A stretch of DNA of 64,000 nucleotides from Clostridia bacterium (lineage in GTDB: Bacteria; Bacillota; Clostridia; Christensenellales; Borkfalkiaceae). The notes beneath the pieces are model-generated. The model was given only the letters and a program-made list of their open reading frames with translations. It was not told where the DNA came from and did no database searches. The stretch covers positions 1 to 64,000 of the forward strand of contig JAFQVL010000052.1 in the NCBI GenBank assembly GCA_017408045.1. The letters run 5' to 3'. Positions 51,045 to 59,014 of the stretch are shown piece by piece. Position numbers and translations under genes: made by a program. The first letter of the stretch is position 1. Every line of letters begins with the position of its first letter.

Positions 51045-52451
51045 ATGGAAAACACGGTGAAAGATTTTAAAAATATACATATCGCCTATATTGGCGGAGG
51101 TTCACGCGCGTGGGCGCATAATTTAATGAATGATTTGGCGTTAGACGAAGAAATCGGCGGCGACCTTCGCTTATACGATATTGATTTTGAGGGAGCGAAA
51201 ATTAACGAAAAAATAGGCAACGAATTGTCCCTTCGCGATGACGTGAAGGGGAAATGGCGTTATAAAGCCTACGAAAATATCGGCGACGCGTTGACGGGGG
51301 CAGATTTCGTGGTCATTTCTATTTTACCCGGTACGTTTGACGAAATGGAAAGCGACGTGCATTTGCCGGAGGAATACGGTATTTATCAGCCTGTCGGCGA
51401 CACGACTGGCCCAGGGGGCATCGTGAGATCGTTGCGTTGCTTGCCTATGTTTAGAGAGTTTGCTTTGGCAATCAAACAGTATTGTCCCAAGGCGTGGGTA
51501 ATCAATTTTACAAATCCTATGACGGCATGTGTAAAAACCTTATATAAAGTATTTCCAGAGATTAAAGCGTTCGGGTGCTGCCACGAAGTATTCGGTACGC
51601 AAAAGCTGTTGATAAAAATTTTAGAAGAAGAATACGGTATACAGGCAACGAGAGATGATATTCGTATCAACGTACTTGGGGTCAACCATTTTACTTTTTT
51701 GACGGAAGCCAAATATAAAGGTATGGATTTATTTCCGATATATAGAGATTACGTCAACAAGCATCCTGAGGGATTGGAGCAAAGTGTTGAAGCAAAGCAT
51801 TGGGCGAACGGCGCATACGTGACGACGGAGCTTGTCAAATTTACTTTGTTTAAGCGTTACGGCGCGATTGCGGCGGCTGGAGATAGACACTTGGCGGAAT
51901 TTTGTCCTGGCAACTGGTTCTTGGCGAACAAGGAAATAGTCTATGCGAAATACGGTTTTTCGTTGACGAGCGTGGATTGGAGAAAAATTGAATACCAACA
52001 GAGAAAAGAAAAGGCGAAGAGATATTACGAAGGGGAGCCGTTTAAGCTGTATAATACGGGGGAAGAGACGGTACGCCAGATCAAAGCGATTTTGGGGCTT
52101 GGCGATTTCGTTACCAACGTGAATCTTCCTAACTTCGGTCAGGTATCTAATAATCCGTTGGGCGCAGTTGTTGAAACGAATGCATTTTTCTCTGGGGATA
52201 GCGTAAGACCTGTTCATGCGGGGGCAGTACCTACGGCATTGAACGCATTGATTATGCGTATTATCGAAGAGCAGGAAGAAGTGGTAGATGCGGCTTTGGA
52301 AGGAGATTACGAAAAAGCGTTCGTTTTATTTATGAACAATCCCAACGTATGTTTAACGGAAGAAAAAGCGCGCGAATTGTTTAACAGAATGTTGGAAAAT
52401 ACAAAAGCTTATTTGCCTTATTACGATGCCTATCGCGCAAGGCAAAAGTAG
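51045..52451 (+). CDS. GH4-family glycosidase, likely uronidase
   Basis: NAD- and Mn-dependent glycoside hydrolase family 4 enzyme of 468 aa, cytosolic. The dinucleotide motif IGGGSRAWA is at residues 16-24. The metal/catalytic Cys-His motif reads CCHEV at residues 178-182, and GVNHFTFLTE follows. The CHEV form of this motif is reported for alpha-glucuronidase/galacturonidase-like GH4 enzymes, while sugar-phosphate hydrolases have other versions. So a uronic-acid-containing oligosaccharide is a reasonable substrate, not proven. It is the first gene of the operon opposite the AraC regulator. AGGAG precedes the ATG. Confidence 0.88.
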   Translation: MENTVKDFKNIHIAYIGGGSRAWAHNLMNDLALDEEIGGDLRLYDIDFEGAKINEKIGNELSLRDDVKGKWRYKAYENIGDALTGADFVVISILPGTFDEMESDVHLPEEYGIYQPVGDTTGPGGIVRSLRCLPMFREFALAIKQYCPKAWVINFTNPMTACVKTLYKVFPEIKAFGCCHEVFGTQKLLIKILEEEYGIQATRDDIRINVLGVNHFTFLTEAKYKGMDLFPIYRDYVNKHPEGLEQSVEAKHWANGAYVTTELVKFTLFKRYGAIAAAGDRHLAEFCPGNWFLANKEIVYAKYGFSLTSVDWRKIEYQQRKEKAKRYYEGEPFKLYNTGEETVRQIKAILGLGDFVTNVNLPNFGQVSNNPLGAVVETNAFFSGDSVRPVHAGAVPTALNALIMRIIEEQEEVVDAALEGDYEKAFVLFMNNPNVCLTEEKARELFNRMLENTKAYLPYYDAYRARQK

Positions 52452-52466
52452 GGGAATGGGGGAAAT

Positions 52467-53879
52467 ATGAAAAACGAAACGCTTTTTTATTGCTATCAAT
52501 GTCCTTCCTCAGGGTATTATACGATAAACGGGTACAAGTATTTTTGCGGCGAAGATTTCCGTACGGAAAAACGGTACAGAGAGTATTTGGCTTGCGGTTT
52601 TAATATGGTGCAGGCGCGCGGGGAGAATTCCTACAAAGGCGAGGGCTGGGAAGGCTCGAATTGTCAACGTGTATTCATCGAAGCATTAAAAGCAGGCTGC
52701 GACAAAATTTTGGTGACGGACGGTCGATTTGACCACTGGATTCGCGATGAACGGGATTTGGTGGGCGAAGGAAAACTGTTTGCGGACGAAAGGGAATTGG
52801 ATAAAGCGGTGGCGGAATGCATCGCGCCCTATTGCAACCAAAAAGGGTTTTACGGTATTCAGCTGTTTGATGAACCGATCTACGATCAATTCCCTGCATA
52901 CGGACAGTTGATGCGCTCTATCAAACGTTTGTTGCCGAATGTATATATTCAAGCTAATTTGTTACCGATGACGGCGCGTGAAAGCTTGTTGCAACCGCAG
53001 AAAATGCGTGCGCAGGACATTGCAACGGATAAAATGGCAACGGAAACTTTAAGTCGTACAGAGATTTATAAAAAATACGTGGAAGATTTTCAAGCGATTA
53101 CGGGTGCGGACAACATACATTTTGACGAATATCCTTTCCGCAGAGAATATATCATCAGCGGGAATACGTTGCCGAATTATCAGTTGGTAGCAAGAATTTG
53201 CCAAGAGAAAGGCTTGGAATTCCGTGCAGTATTGCAATCGTTCGCAAATATCTGGAACGGAACAGAGCATAACCGTAGAATGACGGAAAGCGATATGTAT
53301 TGGCAAACGAACTTTGCCATGGGATTTGGAGTCAGAGATTATTCTTTCTATACTTATATGGCAAAACCCGATTTTGACAATAAGAATGGGGCGATGGTCG
53401 AGCTGGACGGCGGAGCGTTTATCAATCTTGACGGTTCTCAAACGGCTCTCTATGGGTATACAAAGCGCATTATCGCTGAAATGAAAAACTTTTTGCCGAT
53501 CATGAAGCAATATGCGTATTGCAGTTCCCATATTGTAACGGAAGCAGGCAAGACGTATGAAGATTACGATTGGACGAAATTCGCCTATGAGAACGAACCT
53601 TGCCCTTTGGAAGTTTCGGTGGATAAGGGAGTGGCGCTGGTTACGAAACAGACGAATACCAGTGGAGAACTGTATATGTTCGAAAATATCGGGAACGTCC
53701 GCGATGAGTTGTTTGACGGGATTCCGCCTATGAAGCTGCGCGTAGCGTTGCCTTCGGGGGGAAAAACGTTCTATTTCCGCGGAGAAGCTATGGAAGTTTC
53801 TGCGGATGAAAACGGGGTATATTCTTTTGATTTGAAAGTGGGCGATGCCATTTTTGCGGAAATTAAATCTACGAAATAA
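52467..53879 (+). CDS. Candidate cytoplasmic glycosidase, unrecognised family
   Basis: Protein of 470 aa without signal peptide. It shares architecture and key words with the lipoprotein at 61871: an opening WSIDG/YTINGYKYFCGEDFRT region, FYGIQLFDEP with Glu136, and HFDEYP with Asp220 and Glu221. The corresponding lipoprotein motifs are FYGLMLGDEP (Glu173) and QYDQYP (Asp258). The alternating strands and helices fit a TIM barrel, with Glu136 and Asp220 as candidate acid and nucleophile. I cannot place it in a named GH family. GGGGGAAAT precedes the ATG. It is the second gene of the operon, 15 nt after GH4. Confidence 0.7.
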   Translation: MKNETLFYCYQCPSSGYYTINGYKYFCGEDFRTEKRYREYLACGFNMVQARGENSYKGEGWEGSNCQRVFIEALKAGCDKILVTDGRFDHWIRDERDLVGEGKLFADERELDKAVAECIAPYCNQKGFYGIQLFDEPIYDQFPAYGQLMRSIKRLLPNVYIQANLLPMTARESLLQPQKMRAQDIATDKMATETLSRTEIYKKYVEDFQAITGADNIHFDEYPFRREYIISGNTLPNYQLVARICQEKGLEFRAVLQSFANIWNGTEHNRRMTESDMYWQTNFAMGFGVRDYSFYTYMAKPDFDNKNGAMVELDGGAFINLDGSQTALYGYTKRIIAEMKNFLPIMKQYAYCSSHIVTEAGKTYEDYDWTKFAYENEPCPLEVSVDKGVALVTKQTNTSGELYMFENIGNVRDELFDGIPPMKLRVALPSGGKTFYFRGEAMEVSADENGVYSFDLKVGDAIFAEIKSTK

Positions 53880-53909
53880 CGCAGACCAAGAGAAACGGAG
53901 AAAGGGAAA

Positions 53910-55334
53910 ATGACAGAGCATTTATTGCCCGAAAAAATTGTAGAAGAGAGAGGGGTGAGCAATGCAAAATCGCTCTTTCGAAGAAAGGGCTTATACGGCG
54001 TGCATAATATGGTCGAAAGCGAATGGAAGAAGAACGCGAAGATAGAAGACAAAGGTTCGTATATCATTTTGGATTTTGGCAAAGAAATGCATGGCGGCGT
54101 GCGCGTATTGACGGGTTGGATTTACGACGGCGTATGTAAGGTGCGGATTCGTTTTGGGGAAAGTTTGGGAGAAGTGAATTCTTCCATCGGCGAAAAGAAT
54201 GCAATCAACCGACATAGCCCGCGTGATTTCGAAACGTTGATTCCCGCATCGGGGGACGTGACGATAGGGCAAACGGGGTTTCGATTTGTTCGCATAGACA
54301 TGTTGGAAGAAAAATATATGTATCTGCGCAACGTCTATTGCGTAAACCGTATGCTATCCAAAAAACCGATTTATACCTACCAGGGATGCGACGAACGCAT
54401 TGCGGATATCTTTTGGACGGCGAAAAGAACGGTGGACTTATGCGCGTCGGAAGGATACGTTTGGGACGGTATTAAGCGCGACAGATTGGTTTGGGCAGGG
54501 GATTTATCCCCCGAAGTGATGGCGCTCAGCGCCATCTACGGCAGACTGCCTGAGATAGAAAAATCGCTCGACCTTGCTAAAAAATTGGCGCCCTTACCAA
54601 AGTTTATGAACGGTATTTACACCTATTCGGCTTGGTGGTTGATTACCTTGGCGGATTATTACGAAGAGTTTGCCTGCGTAAAATACGTCAAGAAGCACTT
54701 GCGTTATATCGTTGGTGTAGTTGACCGTTTGGGTGAAATGGTTGGGAAAAACGGAGAGCTTAACCGCGAAATCCGATATTTGGTGGATTGGCCGACGAAG
54801 GATTCGGTGGACGAATTAACAGGTGTGCGCGCTATTATGGTTATGGCGATGAACAAATCCGCGGCGCTTTTGAAGTCGTTTGGGTTAAGCAACGAGAAGG
54901 CTTTGGAAATCAAACGCAGATTGTTGTTGCAGCCGATGGACGTGTATGAGAAAAAGCAGGTAATCGCATTAAAATATTTTGCGCTCGGCGAAATGTCGGA
55001 CAGAGAATATGCAAAGCTAATTGAAGGCGGCGCGAAAGGTTTTTCCACGTTTATGAGCTATTATATTCTGACGGCGATCGCTTCACGGGACAAAGATTTG
55101 GCGATTCGGCTCATGAAAGAATATTACGGCGGAATGCTGGAGCGCGGCGCGACAAGCTTCTGGGAAGAGTTTGATATAGAATGGTTGGACGGCTCGGGAC
55201 GCATAGATGAGCTGGATAAAAACAAGAAAGAACTACACGGCGATTATGGCGCGCATTGCTACGTGGGATATCGCCATAGCCTTTGCCACGGTTGGTCGGC
55301 GGGTGTGGCGAGGTTTATCAAAGAACAGTGCTGA
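53910..55334 (+). CDS. GH78-like alpha-L-rhamnosidase-type glycosidase
   Basis: Predicted cytosolic glycosidase of 474 aa. The central and C-terminal region has an (alpha/alpha)6-barrel pattern. GYVWDGIKRDRLVWAGDLSPE is the inverting-rhamnosidase acid motif region, SFWEEFD near residue 418 and SLCHGWSAGVARF near the end complete the GH78 signature. It is shorter than most GH78 enzymes, lacking N-terminal beta-sandwich modules and, apparently, part of the C-terminal domain. An unsaturated glycan hydrolase of the six-hairpin superfamily is an alternative. GAAAGGGAAA precedes the ATG. It is in line with the operon. Confidence 0.8.
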   Translation: MTEHLLPEKIVEERGVSNAKSLFRRKGLYGVHNMVESEWKKNAKIEDKGSYIILDFGKEMHGGVRVLTGWIYDGVCKVRIRFGESLGEVNSSIGEKNAINRHSPRDFETLIPASGDVTIGQTGFRFVRIDMLEEKYMYLRNVYCVNRMLSKKPIYTYQGCDERIADIFWTAKRTVDLCASEGYVWDGIKRDRLVWAGDLSPEVMALSAIYGRLPEIEKSLDLAKKLAPLPKFMNGIYTYSAWWLITLADYYEEFACVKYVKKHLRYIVGVVDRLGEMVGKNGELNREIRYLVDWPTKDSVDELTGVRAIMVMAMNKSAALLKSFGLSNEKALEIKRRLLLQPMDVYEKKQVIALKYFALGEMSDREYAKLIEGGAKGFSTFMSYYILTAIASRDKDLAIRLMKEYYGGMLERGATSFWEEFDIEWLDGSGRIDELDKNKKELHGDYGAHCYVGYRHSLCHGWSAGVARFIKEQC

Positions 55335-55415
55335 TGCCGCATAGAAGCATCGTAAAGATGAGAATTCGCGAGAAAACAAAAGAAACAGAAAAAAATGAAT
55401 AAGGAGATATAAAAG

Positions 55416-57134
55416 ATGAAAAAGGGAAAAGGATTGGCTTTATTGTTGGCGGCAGTTTCGCTTACAACGTGTGGGTTTACGGCTTGCAACAATTCGGAAC
55501 CTGTAGACGGAAATACCATTGTTGTTAAGTGCGTGGAAGCTGGATTTGGTACCGATTGGCTGTACGAATTAAAGGGCAAATTTGAAGCGGTATATGCGGA
55601 AGAGGGCTACAAGGTGAAAATCATGACGCCTTCCAGACAGATATCGGGCGATACCGTTATTCGCGATTTGTACTTAGGACATCAACAAACGCAGACGGAC
55701 TTGTATATCACTGCCGATATTAAGACGGAGAAGGTGGGCGTCAATAGCGATTACCAAAAAGTTTTGGCGGCGGATCTTCAGGAATACGTTTATAGCAAGC
55801 CTGCGATTTCTTATAACGGTGAAGAAGAAGACGTTCTCATTTCCGATAAGCTTTCCAGCGATATCGTACCTTTCGTCACCGATTCGCAAGGGGTTATGTA
55901 CGGCTTTAACTGGGTACAAAGCTCGGGTGGGCTTGTCGTTAACACCAGAAAATTGGCGAAATACAACTTGGAGATCCCTAAGACGACGAATGAACTGTTC
56001 GATTGCTTTGATAAGATTTACTGCGGATATAACGGCGTTGCTAATTCTGTGAAAAGCGGTACTTATCCGATGACATACGTTACTGGTACGAACGGTCAAG
56101 GCTATACAGTATGTTTCTTAAATACTTTGATGGCGCAGTACGATCCCGAGTTCTATGAACAGTTCTGGTCTTTCGAAACGGCAGGGGATAACGGTGAAGT
56201 TGTGGCGATGACGGACAACGGATACGACGTATTTAACGATGAAACGGTGCTCGAAATGTTAAAGGTTGCGTATAGAACGTTTGACAAAAACATTGCTGCC
56301 CCCGGAAGTATTAGCCAAGAATTGAACCAAGCGCAGACCAAAATGATGACGGATAAAAACGGCGCGGTGTTTATGCTGAACGGCGACTGGATGCTGAACG
56401 AAGTCAAGCTGACCTATGAAGACGAATTGGGGGATATTGATTTTGTGAACTATCCCGTCATTTCCGCATTGGGTGTTAAGCTGTTTGGCGCAGGTACGAC
56501 TTACAATAAGAGCGAAGCGGAATGCGACGAGCTGCTTTCCTATATTATCGATTTAGTAGACGCAAATAAAAACATAGAAGACATTATTGCGGACGTAAAG
56601 GAAAACAAAGGCGTTGATCTTGCGGAAGCGGACGCGAAGGAAGTGGCAAGGGCAAGAGGCGTTTCCTATTCCCGTGGCGTTGAGCATATCGGCTTTATGA
56701 CGGCAGATTCTCCCAAGAAGGATATCGCGGCTCTCTTCTTGCGTATGATGGCGAGCGACGATTTCGGTAAATCCTTCAGCGTTTTAGGAAACGGCTCTAC
56801 TCCGTATTACGCGCAAATCAACACGACGTCGGGTTATAAGTTTGTTGAAAATGCTTCGAAAATCGTAGCGAACCAATATTTCTCATTGATTTCTGCGGCG
56901 TCGCAAGGGTATAGAAAACAACTGTTAAAGACGAATTCTATATTTATGTCGCAAACGCACATTCCCACTTATATTTCTTCCAACAGCACGGCGTCTATTT
57001 ACAACCGTGAAGGCGGAAAGAACGGTAGTGGATTGGAAGTTTACACTACCGTTGCGAAATCGTTGCAAAAAGCTGAACACACGTTTGTAAAAAATAATTG
57101 GAGTCAGTACAAAAAACAAGCAGGATTGGAATAA
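55416..57134 (+). CDS. Sugar ABC transporter substrate-binding lipoprotein
   Basis: Extracellular solute-binding protein of 572 aa, longer than typical family-1 SBPs (~430). A Lys-rich signal peptide ends in the lipobox FTAC with Cys24. The mature protein has GTDWLYELKGKFEAVY and a C-terminal SNSTASIYNREGG segment typical of the two-lobed sugar binders. AAGGAG precedes the ATG. The two permeases follow. It captures the oligosaccharide outside the membrane; specificity is unknown. Confidence 0.88.
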   Translation: MKKGKGLALLLAAVSLTTCGFTACNNSEPVDGNTIVVKCVEAGFGTDWLYELKGKFEAVYAEEGYKVKIMTPSRQISGDTVIRDLYLGHQQTQTDLYITADIKTEKVGVNSDYQKVLAADLQEYVYSKPAISYNGEEEDVLISDKLSSDIVPFVTDSQGVMYGFNWVQSSGGLVVNTRKLAKYNLEIPKTTNELFDCFDKIYCGYNGVANSVKSGTYPMTYVTGTNGQGYTVCFLNTLMAQYDPEFYEQFWSFETAGDNGEVVAMTDNGYDVFNDETVLEMLKVAYRTFDKNIAAPGSISQELNQAQTKMMTDKNGAVFMLNGDWMLNEVKLTYEDELGDIDFVNYPVISALGVKLFGAGTTYNKSEAECDELLSYIIDLVDANKNIEDIIADVKENKGVDLAEADAKEVARARGVSYSRGVEHIGFMTADSPKKDIAALFLRMMASDDFGKSFSVLGNGSTPYYAQINTTSGYKFVENASKIVANQYFSLISAASQGYRKQLLKTNSIFMSQTHIPTYISSNSTASIYNREGGKNGSGLEVYTTVAKSLQKAEHTFVKNNWSQYKKQAGLE

Positions 57135-57140
57135 AAGCTT

Positions 57141-58091
57141 ATGAAAATCTTTCAAAAAATAAAAAAGAATTATTCAAAATTTGAACGACGGGACTTTTTG
57201 TTTGCGTATTTGCTTATTCTTTTTCCTGTTGCGCAATTTTTGGTTTTTTGGGTATTTGTCAATGCGTCGTCTATCGCGCTTGCTTTTCAAGACGACTTTG
57301 GTAAATTTACATGGAACAACTTTGAGGCGGTAAAAAACGCTTTTGTTGACCAAGACTTGTTCGGGATCAATTTGAAAGATTCGTTGGTGCGTTCTTGGAT
57401 TTTGTGGTTGGTTGGCGAAGTGATTTGTTTCCCCATTTCGTTGATTACGACATACGTGTTGACCAGAAAAATCGTGGGGCATTACGTCTTCCGAATTTGT
57501 TATATCATTCCCAGCTTGATGGGTGCGATTATTTGGACGCTGCTCATTAAAGAAATGGTACGCGGTGAAGGCCCGATTACTTTATTGGTAAAGAATTTTG
57601 GGTTAGACCCTTACTCGAATGCAGCAACAGAAGGCTTGCTTTGGGATGATGCAACGGCGTTTTTCACCATTGTATCCGTGCGCGCCGTGATGGGGCTTGT
57701 CGGCAACAACGCCGTATTGACGGGCGCGTATACCCGCGTTCCGAACGAGCTTTTCGAATCGGCGGAGCTGGACGGCGCAGGGTTCTTTACCGAAATGTTC
57801 AAAATTGCCATTCCTTGTATTTGGCCAACAATTTGTACGTTGCTCACGTTTGCGCTTTGCAGCATCTTTACGTGCGACTACAACGTTTATTTGTTCACCA
57901 ATGGGCAGGGGAATTTCGAGACGTCTACGATTGGTTTCCAGTTGTTTAATCTAACCTATCAATTAAGAGAAGGCAACGGGTCCTACGGCTATCCCGCAGC
58001 GTTGGGCGTTACGTTGACGGTTATTACGTTGCCTGTAGTTTTGGTCGGGAAAGCAGTTTTGGAAAGAATGTCAGAGAATGTGGAGGTTTAA
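57141..58091 (+). CDS. ABC transporter permease (LplB/UgpA type)
   Basis: Inner-membrane permease of 316 aa with six transmembrane helices. The EAA loop (ELFESAELDGAGFFTEMFKIAIP) near residue 210, which contacts the ATPase, is well conserved. It forms a heterodimer with the next protein. The gap to the SBP gene is 6 nt. No obvious ribosome binding site is seen, so translation may be coupled to the SBP gene. Confidence 0.9.
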   Translation: MKIFQKIKKNYSKFERRDFLFAYLLILFPVAQFLVFWVFVNASSIALAFQDDFGKFTWNNFEAVKNAFVDQDLFGINLKDSLVRSWILWLVGEVICFPISLITTYVLTRKIVGHYVFRICYIIPSLMGAIIWTLLIKEMVRGEGPITLLVKNFGLDPYSNAATEGLLWDDATAFFTIVSVRAVMGLVGNNAVLTGAYTRVPNELFESAELDGAGFFTEMFKIAIPCIWPTICTLLTFALCSIFTCDYNVYLFTNGQGNFETSTIGFQLFNLTYQLREGNGSYGYPAALGVTLTVITLPVVLVGKAVLERMSENVEV

Positions 58092-58093
58092 GA

Positions 58094-58987
58094 ATGAAAG
58101 AACTTAAATTTAGAAAATCTCCACTTGGCATAAAAATTGTCTACGCTTGCTTTTTTGCGATGTTTGTAATTTTTGCGTTCGCGTATATCTATCCGATGTT
58201 CTGGGCGATTATCAATTCCTTGAAAACGGACCGTGAATTTGCCGCAAACAGTTTGAATCTTCCCGAACAATGGCGGTTCCAAAATTATGTCAGCGTTTTT
58301 AAGGATTTCAAGGTGGCGGGTACGGATATCCGAGGAAAGGATATGTATTTGTACTTTGATATGCTGTTCAATTCCCTTTGGATTTTGGTGGTACACGTTT
58401 TCGTGAACGTTACGTCCAGCGCCATGCTGGCGTACGCGATAGCGCGGTTCCGCTTTCCTGGAAAGAATTTTTTGTATGCGGTAATTATTTTTGCAAATAC
58501 CATTCCCATCATCGGCTCTGGCCCTGCAAAATATAAGATGGCGGTAGCCTTGAATATGGTGAATAATCCCGCGACGATTTGGCTTATGTGGGCGGCTGGT
58601 TTCGACTTTGCGTTCATCGTCTTTTACGGTTACTTTAAGGGCATCAGCGCCTCCTACTCCGAATCGGCGAAGATTGACGGCGCAAATAATTGGACGGTAT
58701 TGATCAAAGTTATCCTTCCGCAAATCATCCCCTGTATCGTTGCCGTTGCTATTACGCAGGCAATCAGTATTTGGAACAACTATTCCATTTCGATGATTTA
58801 TTTGCCGATATACCCGAACTTGGCGTACGGGATGTATATATTTAAGGATTACTATTTCTTGGTAAAAGACCCGATGCCCATCTATTTTGCTACTGCGGTT
58901 ATTTCGTCTATTCCCATTATCGTATTGTATGCTTGCTCGCAGAACTTGATTTTGACGAATATGACGACGGGCGGCTTGAAGGGTTAA
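58094..58987 (+). CDS. ABC transporter permease (MalG/UgpE type)
   Basis: Second permease of 297 aa with six transmembrane segments and the EAA loop YSESAKIDGANNWTVLIKVILP near residue 193. GGAGG lies inside the end of the previous gene. No ATPase gene is in the operon. As for many Firmicutes oligosaccharide importers, a shared MsmK-type ATPase elsewhere is expected. Confidence 0.9.
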   Translation: MKELKFRKSPLGIKIVYACFFAMFVIFAFAYIYPMFWAIINSLKTDREFAANSLNLPEQWRFQNYVSVFKDFKVAGTDIRGKDMYLYFDMLFNSLWILVVHVFVNVTSSAMLAYAIARFRFPGKNFLYAVIIFANTIPIIGSGPAKYKMAVALNMVNNPATIWLMWAAGFDFAFIVFYGYFKGISASYSESAKIDGANNWTVLIKVILPQIIPCIVAVAITQAISIWNNYSISMIYLPIYPNLAYGMYIFKDYYFLVKDPMPIYFATAVISSIPIIVLYACSQNLILTNMTTGGLKG

Positions 58988-59014
58988 ATAAAACTCATGA
59001 CAAGGAGAAAATGC